64,000 nucleotides of DNA, taken from Ardenticatenaceae bacterium (GTDB lineage: Bacteria > Chloroflexota > Anaerolineae > Promineifilales > Promineifilaceae). The translations under genes were made by a program, and so were the position numbers. The stretch is taken from NCBI GenBank assembly GCA_020634245.1, contig JACKCC010000017.1, forward strand, positions 62,001 to 126,000, given 5' to 3'. Every line of letters begins with the position of its first letter. Position 1 is the first letter of the stretch. Below are positions 55,132 through 63,486 of the stretch, piece after piece. The notes under the pieces are model-generated. The model was not told the DNA's origin. It saw only the letters and a list, made by a program, of their open reading frames with translations, and made no database searches.

Positions 55132-55524
55132 ATGACTCGCAAACAACTTTATTCAATAGTCGGTGGGATTCACCTTGTATTTGGGTTTGGCTTTCTTTTG
55201 CTGCCGGGCATCGTGGTTGCGCTTTACGGCATCTCGTTGGATGAGTCGGGCACATTGATGGCCCAATTGCTGGGCGCATCTGATCTGGCCAGTGCCGCCC
55301 TATTGCTGACATTGCGGGATATTCCCAGTTCCCAAGCAGCCCGCGTCGTCAGCACCAAAGGGGCATTGGAATGGAGCTTAATTACCATCATCTTGCTGCT
55401 TTATTCCGTGACCGGGCTGCTCAATTTCATGGGCTGGGTATCGGTGGTTCTGTTTGCGGCCATCGCCTTTCTGTTCGCCCGCGACGTGTTTAAGCAGCAA
55501 GATGAGGCAACGGCCGTTTCTTAA
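55132..55524 (+). CDS. Four-helix integral membrane protein
   Basis: A 130-residue protein from the ATG at 55132 (GGAGG seven bases before). Hydrophobic segments lie at about 7-32 (IVGGIHLVFGFGFLLLPGIV), 42-62, 74-98 (LEWSLITIILLLYSVTGLLN) and 100-120. No family I can name with certainty; small four-helix proteins of this kind (DUF-type) occur widely. The C-terminal tail KQQDEATAVS ends in the in-frame ACGGCCGT. An upstream TTG at 55117 would add five residues. Function unknown. Confidence 0.75.
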   Translation: MTRKQLYSIVGGIHLVFGFGFLLLPGIVVALYGISLDESGTLMAQLLGASDLASAALLLTLRDIPSSQAARVVSTKGALEWSLITIILLLYSVTGLLNFMGWVSVVLFAAIAFLFARDVFKQQDEATAVS

Positions 55525-55591
55525 GTTTGTTTGCTTTTTGCTCTGATTGACTACGCGAAATTTCCAACAGCTTTCCCTGGAGCGTTATAAT

Positions 55592-56005
55592 ATGATGCGC
55601 TTAAATGGTATTGGCCTGACATTCCTGGGCATTGCCCCCATGGATGAAAACAACGAAACAACAACAACACGTTGGTTCACCTTTCTCTTCCTGCCCATTT
55701 TGCCGCTGGGTCGCTCACGCATACGATTTCTACCACATAAAGGAACCGGCTTTTCCTACGTAGAATTAGGCCGCGAACCGATAGTCTGGCGCGAAGTTGC
55801 CCTGACCTATTTATTCGGCTGGATCATTTTTCCAGCGCTCATCTTTTGGCCGTTGGTTCTGGCGGTCAAGGAAGTTTGGACAGGCTTGAATCTGCCGCAG
55901 ATGCTTTACACGCCTTTTATCATCTTCGCTATTGTCTGGCTCATCGCAGCTGTTTGGAAACTCATGGATTGGCATGAAAACCGCGGCCGCCCTATAAATA
56001 CATGA
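55592..56005 (+). CDS. Conserved two-helix membrane protein
   Basis: From the ATG at 55592 (GGAG about ten bases before) the product is 137 residues and begins MMRLNGIGLTFLG. A block TTTTRWFTFLFLPILPLGRSRIR follows, which I know from conserved small membrane proteins of many bacteria, then two strong helices (VALTYLFGWIIFPALIFWPL and YTPFIIFAIVWLIAAVWKLM). A TTG start at 55547 would add 15 residues without family support. The stop overlaps the start of the U32 peptidase gene by four bases. Function unknown; conserved WF and LPLG motifs suggest a common fold. Confidence 0.75.
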   Translation: MMRLNGIGLTFLGIAPMDENNETTTTRWFTFLFLPILPLGRSRIRFLPHKGTGFSYVELGREPIVWREVALTYLFGWIIFPALIFWPLVLAVKEVWTGLNLPQMLYTPFIIFAIVWLIAAVWKLMDWHENRGRPINT

Positions 56006-58521
56006 TCGTTTATCCCAAACCTGAAATCATGAGTCCGGCCGGTTACTGGCCGCAGCTTCAGGCCGCTATCGAGGCCGGGGCTGACGCCGTTTACTTTGGC
56101 CTGACCCATTTCACCGCCCGCGCCAAAGTTGGTTTTACGCTGAACGAGCTGCCGGAAGTGATGCGAACGCTGCACCGGCGCGGCGTCAAAGGCTACGTCA
56201 CCTTCAACACGCTTGTTTTTGATCATGAACTGGATGAAGCGGTGCGCGCCCTGGCCGACATCGCCGCCGCCGGAGCCGACAGCATCATCGTCCAGGACGT
56301 GGCCATCGCCCAACTAGCCCGCCAAATCGCCCCGGAGCTGGAAATTCACGGCAGCACGCAAATGAGCCTGACCAGCGCCCAAGGGATTAATCTGGCGCAG
56401 CAGTTCGGCGTCAGCCGGGTGGTCCTGGCGCGGGAACTATCGTTCGACGACATTCGGGCCATCCGCGCCCAAACCAGTGTGGAACTGGAGATGTTTGTTC
56501 ACGGCGCGTTGTGCGTTTCCTATTCCGGCCAATGTTTTTCTTCGGAGGCGTGGGGCGGCCGCAGCGCCAACCGCGGCCAGTGCGCCCAGGCCTGCCGCCT
56601 GCCCTACCGGATGATTGTGGATGATGAGTTACGGCCGTTGCACGATTCCCGCTATCTCCTCTCCCCCGGCGATCTTTATGCCCTTCACCAGATGCCGGAA
56701 ATCGTCACACTGGGCGTGGCCGCGCTCAAAATCGAAGGGCGCTACAAAGACGCCGATTACGCCGCCCTGACGACCAAAGCATACCGCCAGGCCGTCGATG
56801 AAGCGTGGGTCGGGCAGGCGCTTACCGTCACACCAAACGAAGAATTGCAACTACAGCAAGTCTATTCGCGCGGATTCGGCCCCCATTTTATGACGGGAAC
56901 GAACCATCAAGCCGTGGTCAACGGCCGTTCCCCCAATCATCGCGGCGTCAAAGTCGGCGTCGTCAGCCGGGTTTTGGCCGACAGCGTCCTCATCAAACCC
57001 GAACCGGCAATTGCGATTGCCCCCCTCAAGCCGGGCGATGGCCTGGTCTTTGACGCCGCCAACTGGCGCAGCCCGGCCGAATCGGAAGAAGGCGGTTTTG
57101 TCTATCAGGTAACACCAGGCTCAAAAGGCTCACTGGAACTGCGATTCGGTAACGGACAAATCGATTTCAGCCGAATTAAGGCCGGCGACTGGGCATGGCG
57201 GACGCATGACCCGGATTTGGCCAAAGCTGTCAAACCATTTACGCAAGCCAGCCAGCCGGTGATGAAACGGCCGTTATCCATCCAGGCCACCGCGCACGAA
57301 GGGCAGCCACTCAAACTGGTCTGGACCCTCGACGAGCAGCCCCACATTTCTGTCACTGTTGAGTCGCCGGAGCCACTGCCTGCCGCCCGCAATCAGGCGC
57401 TCTCGCTTGAATTTGCCCGCGACCAGTTGGGGCGTTTGGGCAGTTCGCCATACGAATTGGCCCAGTTGGAATTGGATGTAAACGGCCGTCCCTTCGCCCC
57501 ATCCTCCCTCCTCAACCATCTGCGCCGCGAAGCCGTCGAAAAACTGCAAACCTTGCGGAGCGCCCCACCCACCGTCACCCTTAACGACCCAACCGCCATC
57601 CTGAATGCCGCCCGCAGCCAATCCAGCTACCAGCCACCAACCGCCAGCCACCAGCCGCCGCTCCTTCATCTCCTCGTCCGCACGCCGGAGCAGTTGGAAA
57701 CGGCCGTTGCCTTGCGTCCGGCCAGCATTACCCTGGATTACCTGGATTTATACGGCCTCCGTCCGGCGGTGGAGCAGGTGCAAGCCGCCGGGTTGGAAGC
57801 CCGCGTCGCCAGCCCGCGCATCCTCAAACCCAATGAGCAGCGCATCGTCAACTTCCTGCTGCGGCTGGACTGCCCGATTTTAGTGCGCTCCACCGGGCTG
57901 CTGCAAGCGCTGCAAGGCCAGACCGCCCAGCCGCTGCATGGCGATTTCAGCCTCAACGCAGCCAATGCCCTCAGCGCCCACACCTTCTTCCAGATGGGAT
58001 TGGCCCGATTAGCACCAACGCACGATTTGAACGCCGCCCAAATTACCACCCTGGCAGCGGGAACCGGCCCGGTGCGGCTGGAGGCGATTGCCTATCACCA
58101 TTTGCCCGTTTTCCACACCGAGCACTGCGTCTTTTGCCGCTTTCTGTCCAGCGGAACCAGTTACAAAGATTGCGGCCGGCCCTGCGAACGGTATAAAGTG
58201 GCGCTGCGCGACGTACACGGCCGTTCCCATCCCGTGATGGCCGACGTCGGCTGTCGAAATACCGTATTTGGTGCGGAAGCCCAGACCGGAGCCGCCCACC
58301 TGCCTGCCTGGTTGGAAGCGGGAATTGCTCATTACCGGCTGGAATTTGTCCATGAAACGGCCGTGCAGGTCAGCCAAATCACCGAGGCTTTCCGGCAGGC
58401 GTTGGCAGGTAACATAACGAGTGCAGAGTTAAACGGCCGTCTCCGCCAAATCGCCCCGCAAGGCACAACCGAAGGCAGCCTGTTTGTCCCCGATGATTAT
58501 TTGACCCTGCCCGTTTTATAA
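56002..58521 (+). CDS. U32-family peptidase/RlhA-like protein with DUF3656
   Basis: An 839-residue protein. The N-terminal TIM-barrel U32 domain has PEIMSPAGYWPQLQAAIEAG, AVYFGLTHFTARAKVGF, GYVTFNTLVFDHEL, EMFVHGALCVSYSGQCFSS and RGQCAQACRLPYRM, whose cysteines match the cluster-binding set of the family. LKIEGRYKDADYAA follows. The C-terminal half fits DUF3656 and a second Cys group (HTEHCVFCRFLSSG, CGRPCERYK). RlhA, its E. coli relative, hydroxylates C2501 of 23S rRNA; a similar RNA-modifying role is likely, though others are annotated as collagenases. A CAGCCACCA-type repeat forms a linker near residue 540. ATGA overlap with the upstream membrane-protein gene. Confidence 0.88.
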   Translation: MIVYPKPEIMSPAGYWPQLQAAIEAGADAVYFGLTHFTARAKVGFTLNELPEVMRTLHRRGVKGYVTFNTLVFDHELDEAVRALADIAAAGADSIIVQDVAIAQLARQIAPELEIHGSTQMSLTSAQGINLAQQFGVSRVVLARELSFDDIRAIRAQTSVELEMFVHGALCVSYSGQCFSSEAWGGRSANRGQCAQACRLPYRMIVDDELRPLHDSRYLLSPGDLYALHQMPEIVTLGVAALKIEGRYKDADYAALTTKAYRQAVDEAWVGQALTVTPNEELQLQQVYSRGFGPHFMTGTNHQAVVNGRSPNHRGVKVGVVSRVLADSVLIKPEPAIAIAPLKPGDGLVFDAANWRSPAESEEGGFVYQVTPGSKGSLELRFGNGQIDFSRIKAGDWAWRTHDPDLAKAVKPFTQASQPVMKRPLSIQATAHEGQPLKLVWTLDEQPHISVTVESPEPLPAARNQALSLEFARDQLGRLGSSPYELAQLELDVNGRPFAPSSLLNHLRREAVEKLQTLRSAPPTVTLNDPTAILNAARSQSSYQPPTASHQPPLLHLLVRTPEQLETAVALRPASITLDYLDLYGLRPAVEQVQAAGLEARVASPRILKPNEQRIVNFLLRLDCPILVRSTGLLQALQGQTAQPLHGDFSLNAANALSAHTFFQMGLARLAPTHDLNAAQITTLAAGTGPVRLEAIAYHHLPVFHTEHCVFCRFLSSGTSYKDCGRPCERYKVALRDVHGRSHPVMADVGCRNTVFGAEAQTGAAHLPAWLEAGIAHYRLEFVHETAVQVSQITEAFRQALAGNITSAELNGRLRQIAPQGTTEGSLFVPDDYLTLPVL

Positions 58522-58541
58522 CTACACCGGGGTTATTCACT

Positions 58542-59414
58542 ATGCGAATTTTATTGACCGGCGGCGCTGGCGATTTAGGGCTTTTACTGGCCAGGGAGCT
58601 CGACTTGCAAGGCGATACGCCCACTTGCCTGGACATTCGCCCGCCGCAAAGCCAACGAGGGATTTACATTCCCGGTTCAATTCTCGACCGCGACCTGCTG
58701 CAAAACAGCCTGGATGGCGTCGATTTAATCGTCCACATTGCCGCCTGGCACGGCATCCACGAAGTCACCCAGGCAAAAGATGCGTTTGAGTTTTGGGATT
58801 TGAACGTTACCGGAACATTTAATGTGTTTGAAACGGCCGTACGCACCGGCATCTCGAAGATCGTTCACATCTCCAGCACCAGCGTGCGCGACGAAGACAG
58901 CATTTACGGCCAAAGCAAAATTCTGGCTGAACAAATCGCCAGTAATTACAAACGCCGTCACAATCTGGACATTATCGTCCTGCGCCCACGCGCCTTCATC
59001 CCCCACTGGAACCGCTTGGCCTATAACACATTTGTGGAGTGGGCCAAATGGTTTTGGCCCGGCGCAGTACATATCAACGATGTCACCCAGGCTGTCTTGC
59101 TGGCCGTCAACCGGCTCAAGCAGCAGTCATTGGCCGAAATGCCGGTATTGACCATCGATGGCGCGTACGATTATCAAGACGACGATCTGGCAAACTGGGA
59201 CCAGGACGGCCCGGGCACAACGTTCAGAAAATATTTTGCCGACTATTATGATCTGGCCATCCAATACGGGCTGGATCCGGCACTACGCCCCAAAAAGCTG
59301 GACATATCTCTGACCCAGAAATGGTTGGGCTATGAACCGCAGTACAGCCTGAAAAATCTGCTGCAAGAATTGGCGCAATTCGGCGAGGACGGTCCACCGC
59401 TGCCCAAATTCTAA
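58542..59414 (+). CDS. NAD-dependent epimerase/dehydratase (extended SDR)
   Basis: A 290-residue Rossmann enzyme. MRILLTGGAGDLGLLLAREL is the GxxGxxG dinucleotide motif, then DLIVHIAAWHG, the HISSTSV strand with catalytic Ser/Thr, and SIYGQSKILAEQ with the YxxxK pair (Tyr and Lys both present). RPRAFIPHWNR gives the substrate loop. Typical of nucleotide-sugar or steroid-like epimerases; the substrate is not evident. It lies 20 bp after the U32 gene on the same strand and may be co-transcribed with it. The ATG at 58542 is the clear start. Confidence 0.87.
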   Translation: MRILLTGGAGDLGLLLARELDLQGDTPTCLDIRPPQSQRGIYIPGSILDRDLLQNSLDGVDLIVHIAAWHGIHEVTQAKDAFEFWDLNVTGTFNVFETAVRTGISKIVHISSTSVRDEDSIYGQSKILAEQIASNYKRRHNLDIIVLRPRAFIPHWNRLAYNTFVEWAKWFWPGAVHINDVTQAVLLAVNRLKQQSLAEMPVLTIDGAYDYQDDDLANWDQDGPGTTFRKYFADYYDLAIQYGLDPALRPKKLDISLTQKWLGYEPQYSLKNLLQELAQFGEDGPPLPKF

Positions 59415-59488
59415 ATTTGCCGGAAAGCGGGCGGGCGAGGTAAAGTAAACGCATTCATACAAACCCACAATCAGGAGAGGAAGAGAAG

Positions 59489-60343
59489 ATGTCATCTATT
59501 GCCATTATTACCGATACCGATGCCAGTTTGCCGGCCGTTGTGGCCGAAAAATACGGCATCCGCCAGGTTCCCATCAACGTCCTTTTTGGCGATGAGGAGT
59601 TAGAAACCGGGGTTGATATTGACGATGCCCAACTTTTTGCCCGCATCAACCGGGAAGGCCGCCTGCCCACCACGTCGGCCCCTTCGCCGGGCCAGTTTGC
59701 CAAAGCCTACCAGGCGGCGTTTGCTAATGGGGCCGACTCGATTATCTGTTTTTGTGTCAGCGGTGAGGTGAGCGCTACGATGGGTGCGGCCGTTAACGCT
59801 AAAGATTTACTGCCCGGCCGTGATATTGAAGTAGTGGATACACGAAGTTTGACAATGGCTCAGGGCTTTATGGTCTTGGAAGCAGCCAAAGCCGCCGCCA
59901 GCGGCGCAGGCAAGGAAGAAATCATTGCCCGCGCGATGGATGTTGGCCAACGAACGCATTTGTATGGCGCACTGGCCACGCTGAAATATTTGCGGATGAG
60001 CGGCCGTGTCGGTCATTTAACAGCGGGCATGGCCTCAATGCTCAACATCAAACCGATTCTGACCATCCAGGAAGGCAAGTTGGACATGCTGGAGCGGATA
60101 CGTACCCGCAAACGGGCCTGGGCACGAACGATTGAATTGGCGCAGGAAACAGCAAACGGCCGTGCCATCGAACAAATGGCCGTCGTTCACGTTGACTGCC
60201 CGGACGATGCCAGGGAATTTGAACAGCAGCTAAGGGCTGGCCTCACCTGCCCATCCGAAATTATGATGACAGAGTTAACAGCGGGTTTGTCGGTCCATTC
60301 GGGAGCCGGATTTGTGGGCGTCGTTTTTGTTTTGGCAAAATGA
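59489..60343 (+). CDS. DegV-family fatty acid-binding protein
   Basis: A 284-residue EDD/DegV-fold protein. Family signs: IAIITDTDASLPAVVAEKYG, INVLFGDEEL, the lipid-head block TTSAPSPGQFAKAYQ with the conserved TS, DTRSLTMAQGFMVLEAA, and SVHSGAGFVGVVF near the end. Members (FakB) bind a fatty acid and present it to a kinase (FakA) in some phyla; no fakA is seen here. The ATG at 59489 follows AGGAGAGGAAG. The gene is followed after 24 bp by a small unknown gene. Confidence 0.92.
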   Translation: MSSIAIITDTDASLPAVVAEKYGIRQVPINVLFGDEELETGVDIDDAQLFARINREGRLPTTSAPSPGQFAKAYQAAFANGADSIICFCVSGEVSATMGAAVNAKDLLPGRDIEVVDTRSLTMAQGFMVLEAAKAAASGAGKEEIIARAMDVGQRTHLYGALATLKYLRMSGRVGHLTAGMASMLNIKPILTIQEGKLDMLERIRTRKRAWARTIELAQETANGRAIEQMAVVHVDCPDDAREFEQQLRAGLTCPSEIMMTELTAGLSVHSGAGFVGVVFVLAK

Positions 60344-60367
60344 TGTCGGTTAACCTGGGAGGAGCCA

Positions 60368-60751
60368 TTGAAACAACAAGCTATTGAACAGGCAAAACAG
60401 GCCTTGCAAAAAAACAGTTTTGCCAATTTTGCTACGCAGTCGCCTCATTTGCGCATGTGGTTGGAAAATTTACCCATTATGCCGATAGAAACGTTGGTGC
60501 AGCAGCAGCGGGCCGTCGAACGCGCCCAACAGGGCAGCCTGGATGAAATCATAGAAACGATAAAATCGAAATGGCGAGCGTACAATCCGCCCAATTCGCA
60601 CGAGGGGGCTGTAAGCGCTGTTTTTGGGGGTCTGCCCGATTTGTTGACGGTCACTTTTGAAGCCGAGGTTTGGGGTATAAGCAGTGAACAAGGTTGTTTT
60701 ACCGTCGCCCGGATTGGAACCCATGCGTACTTATTTTGGCCGTATCGTTAG
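60368..60751 (+). CDS. Hypothetical protein of 127 residues
   Basis: Starts with TTG at 60368, with GGGAGGAG eight bases before. An amphipathic helical N-terminus (IEQAKQALQKNSFANFATQS, VQQQRAVERAQQGSLDEIIE) is followed by a compact beta-rich end (LLTVTFEAEVWGISSEQGCF, ARIGTHAYLFWPYR). No signal, helix or known family. The end overlaps the M19 dipeptidase start region by about 29 bp in another frame. Coding is supported by the ribosome site and close spacing to degV, but function is unknown. Confidence 0.6.
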   Translation: MKQQAIEQAKQALQKNSFANFATQSPHLRMWLENLPIMPIETLVQQQRAVERAQQGSLDEIIETIKSKWRAYNPPNSHEGAVSAVFGGLPDLLTVTFEAEVWGISSEQGCFTVARIGTHAYLFWPYR

Positions 60752-61931
60752 GCTGTATTTGTGGGTAACGGCCGTATTGGGGGGTACGGCCGTACTCCTG
60801 TTTCATTTCATCCCCTTCGCTGTCCAAAAACTGCTGAACCGTGTCGTCAATCCACCGGCTGGACCAAAGCCGGTTTTGCGGCAGCCGATCCCCGTCGTCG
60901 ATTTGCACGCCGACCCACCGCTCTGGCGGCGCGACTGGCTCAAACACAATCAACACGGCCATATTGATTTACCGCGCCTCATTGAAGGTAACGTGGTGGT
61001 GCAGGTATTTGCCGCCGCCACAAAAATCCCACTGGGAATCAATTTTGAGCAAAATTCGACCAATCAACCCGATTTATTGACTCTACTGGCGTTTGGCCAG
61101 GGCTGGCCGCGCCGCACCTGGGGCAGTTTGTTGCAGCGCGCTCTGTTCATGGCGGAACGGGTGAAGGAGTTGGAGGGGATGAGCAACGGCCGTTTTCGTC
61201 TCATCCAATCCACCGCTGACTTACAGCAATTACTAAATGACCGTCAAAATCAACCGGATATGGTTGGCGGGCTGCTGGCTCTTGAGGGTATACATGCCCT
61301 GGAAGGCAAGCTGACCAATCTGGACATGCTCTATGACGCCGGATTTCGCATTATCGGGCTAACCCATTTCTTCGACAACGACGCCGGCGGCTCAGCGCAT
61401 GGCCTGGAACAGGGCGGGCTGACGCCTTTTGGTCGTGAACTCATCCGGCGCATTCAAGAAGGCGGGATGATCCTCGATCTGGCCCACGCCGCACCGCGTT
61501 TGATTGACGATGTCCTGGCCATTAGTCAAAAGCCGCTCATTGTTTCCCACACCGGTTTCCAGGGTGTTCACGACAGCCCGCGCAATCTATCTGATGATCA
61601 TGCCCGCGCCATCGCCGCCACTGGCGGGCTGATGGGCATGGCCTTTTTCCCGGAAACTACGGGGGGCGACACGCTGGTATCTATTGTGAAAGCCATTCGC
61701 TACGGGGTTGATTTGGTTGGCATAGAGCACATTGCCATCGGCACAGATTTTGACGGAGCTATCACCGCACCTATTGATGCCAGCGGGATGCCTTACCTGG
61801 TTGAGGCTTTGTCACAAAGCGGTTTTAGTGATGCGGAAATCAGGATGGTGATGGGGGGAAACGCGCTGGCGTTACTGAAGCGGCTTTTGCCGGATAAACG
61901 TAGAATTATGAATGATGGAGAAGTTGTTTAA
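60723..61931 (+). CDS. Membrane dipeptidase, M19 family
   Basis: From the ATG at 60723 a 402-residue protein: a membrane helix (YLWVTAVLGGTAVLLFHFIP, about 9-28), then the M19 zinc dipeptidase barrel. Metal ligands: His-x-Asp in VVDLHADPPLW, Glu in LLALEGIHALEG, His in IIGLTHFFDN and LIVSHTGFQGV, Asp in HIAIGTDFDGA. Other family blocks are SPRNLSDDHARAIAATGGLMG and MGGNALALLKRL. It hydrolyses dipeptides, in some members with D-amino acids. A start at 60684 would add 13 residues before the helix. Its 3' end overlaps the convergent nucleotidyltransferase gene by 26 bp. Confidence 0.9.
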   Translation: MRTYFGRIVRLYLWVTAVLGGTAVLLFHFIPFAVQKLLNRVVNPPAGPKPVLRQPIPVVDLHADPPLWRRDWLKHNQHGHIDLPRLIEGNVVVQVFAAATKIPLGINFEQNSTNQPDLLTLLAFGQGWPRRTWGSLLQRALFMAERVKELEGMSNGRFRLIQSTADLQQLLNDRQNQPDMVGGLLALEGIHALEGKLTNLDMLYDAGFRIIGLTHFFDNDAGGSAHGLEQGGLTPFGRELIRRIQEGGMILDLAHAAPRLIDDVLAISQKPLIVSHTGFQGVHDSPRNLSDDHARAIAATGGLMGMAFFPETTGGDTLVSIVKAIRYGVDLVGIEHIAIGTDFDGAITAPIDASGMPYLVEALSQSGFSDAEIRMVMGGNALALLKRLLPDKRRIMNDGEVV

Positions 61932-62688
61932 CGGCCGTTTCAAACCGCCCATCCACCTCAAAATCCAAATCAAAACGGCGGATAACGGCCGTACGCGCCG
62001 CCAGATAAGCATCCAACAAACTAACCAACTGCCTGATTGTCTGCCTCGTATCACTGGAAAAAGCGGCGTGCAGCAACTGCTGCCGAGAGGGTTCCTCCGG
62101 CGGCAGCGCGCGCAGCAGCGGTGGCAGCGTAAAATGGAGCAGTTCCAGGTAAATGGTAAACGGTTTATCGGCGTCACCGCGCCGCAGCAGCCGGTAAACG
62201 TCCATGAACATCACCCAAAACCGTTCATCCAGCGCCGTTAATTCATCAGCAGTCAGGCGAGATTGAACCAAGGGAGCCTGCATCGCCTGAACCCGGAACG
62301 CTTCCAACCAACCGCCATCGTCTTTGAGAATACGGATGTCTCGATCCCAATAGCTGGGCTGGAGCGCCTCTTTCGTTTCGTAACGATAATCGACTTTGGC
62401 GCCGTTGCTGTAGAGGGCGATGTGGAAATACGGCCGTACATGCACCGCATCAAACGACTTTACCCCTACAAAAGGAACCACTGAGCGCACAAACTCCCGC
62501 CGCTCCGACCAGGCCCGTTCCAGCTTTAACTCGTCTGCAAAAACCAGGGCCACATCCATGTCCGAATATGCATCTTCAGCCCGCCGGCCAAACGAGCCAG
62601 CCAGAAAACAAGCAGCAATGTGCCGGTCACCCTGCACGCGCTGCTGCAAACGAACCAACACGCGATCTTGTTCAAACAGTGGTTTCAT
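61906..62688 (-). CDS. Nucleotidyltransferase domain protein
   Basis: About 260 residues from the ATG at 62688 (TTG at 62712 would add eight). The Pol-beta-type domain has GSFGRRAEDAYSDMDVALVF, with the GSxxR and DxD metal-binding pair, and a further strand Asp in RPYFHIALYSNGAKVDYRYE. The C-terminal half is helical (RFWVMFMDVYRLLRRGDADK, LLHFTLPPLLRAL), as in aminoglycoside-nucleotidyltransferase-like and HI0073-type proteins. The substrate is unknown. It is convergent with, and overlaps by 26 bp, the M19 dipeptidase gene. Confidence 0.8.
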   Translation of the reverse strand: MKPLFEQDRVLVRLQQRVQGDRHIAACFLAGSFGRRAEDAYSDMDVALVFADELKLERAWSERREFVRSVVPFVGVKSFDAVHVRPYFHIALYSNGAKVDYRYETKEALQPSYWDRDIRILKDDGGWLEAFRVQAMQAPLVQSRLTADELTALDERFWVMFMDVYRLLRRGDADKPFTIYLELLHFTLPPLLRALPPEEPSRQQLLHAAFSSDTRQTIRQLVSLLDAYLAARTAVIRRFDLDFEVDGRFETAVKQLLHHS

Positions 62689-62774
62689 CAGAAAAAAGGT
62701 GCAGAGTTGCAAAGTATCAGAGTAGCAAGACGCTTTTTAACTCTGCCATTTTGCCACATTTCAACTTTCATACC

Positions 62775-63398
62775 TCAACCAAAACAGCCAATCAGCCGCA
62801 AACTCAACACCGATAGAATACCCAGCGCGCCGCCAGCAATGACTTGCCAGGGTGTGTGCCGTTTCAGGTAAAGGCGCACCCAAGCTACCGAAAGAACAAA
62901 GGGAACAACGATGAGGCTGGCAGTCCAACCAAAAACCAGTCCAACGATGATCCAGGTAGCCACCACACCAGTGACATGAATGCTAATTAACCACCAAATG
63001 TTGATGATTCCCAATGCCGCCAGTTCAACCACGTTGAAGATGAGCAAACAGCGCAGCAGTTCCGGCCCATCAAACCAGGAGACAATACCCAAAGCAATGA
63101 GGGCAAAAGCAACGGCCGTTGCATAAGGCAAATGCCGCTCTTTCGTATTGCTCATGTGCAGTTCGCTGATGTAGCCAATCTTGAGCAGATACAACACCAC
63201 CAAAATCGGGGCCAGCGAAACGAGCAGTCCATACACGGCCGCCCAAACAAAACCAGGCCAAAACGACAAGGTCTTCAACGGAATAGCCAGGCCCAAAATG
63301 GCAAACATCACCGGCGGACTGACAACGTTGGAGTAAATCCGGGCAAATTTCACCAGACCGGTGCGGTTTTGGACTAGTTGGTCGAGAGGGGTGTTCAT
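62775..63398 (-). CDS. PAP2-like integral membrane phosphatase
   Basis: About 207 residues from the ATG at 63398. The extension to 63452 runs through a GGGTGAA repeat and is not credible. Six hydrophobic helices alternate with loops that keep the PAP2 layout: MSNTKERHLPY before helix 3, SIHVTGVVATWIIVG in place of the usual S-G-H motif, and LKRHTPWQVIAGGALG for the last motif. The first Lys and the His are in positions that could serve catalysis, but the motifs are weak. It could act on lipid phosphates such as undecaprenyl or phosphatidyl substrates. Same strand as ahcY, 89 bp after it. Confidence 0.7.
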   Translation of the reverse strand: MNTPLDQLVQNRTGLVKFARIYSNVVSPPVMFAILGLAIPLKTLSFWPGFVWAAVYGLLVSLAPILVVLYLLKIGYISELHMSNTKERHLPYATAVAFALIALGIVSWFDGPELLRCLLIFNVVELAALGIINIWWLISIHVTGVVATWIIVGLVFGWTASLIVVPFVLSVAWVRLYLKRHTPWQVIAGGALGILSVLSLRLIGCFG

Positions 63399-63423
63399 GA
63401 GGCGGTGGGCGACCTTCGGACGC

Positions 63424-63482
63424 AGGGGTGAAGGGGTGAAGGGGTGACTCACCCGTTCACCCTTTCACCCGCTCACCCGTTC
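63424..63482. repeat. GGGGTGAA tandem and inverted repeat
   Basis: Three GGGGTGAA units (63424-63447) are followed directly by CACCCGTTCACCCTTTCACC (about 63450-63469) and similar units, so the two halves form a hairpin. It lies between ahcY and the PAP2-like gene and could terminate ahcY. Confidence 0.7.
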
Positions 63483-63486
63483 AGGA

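Noticed and set aside
63399..63452. N-terminal extension of the PAP2-like protein
   Set aside because: It is the translation of the GGGGTGAA repeat; the ATG at 63398 gives a normal membrane-protein start.
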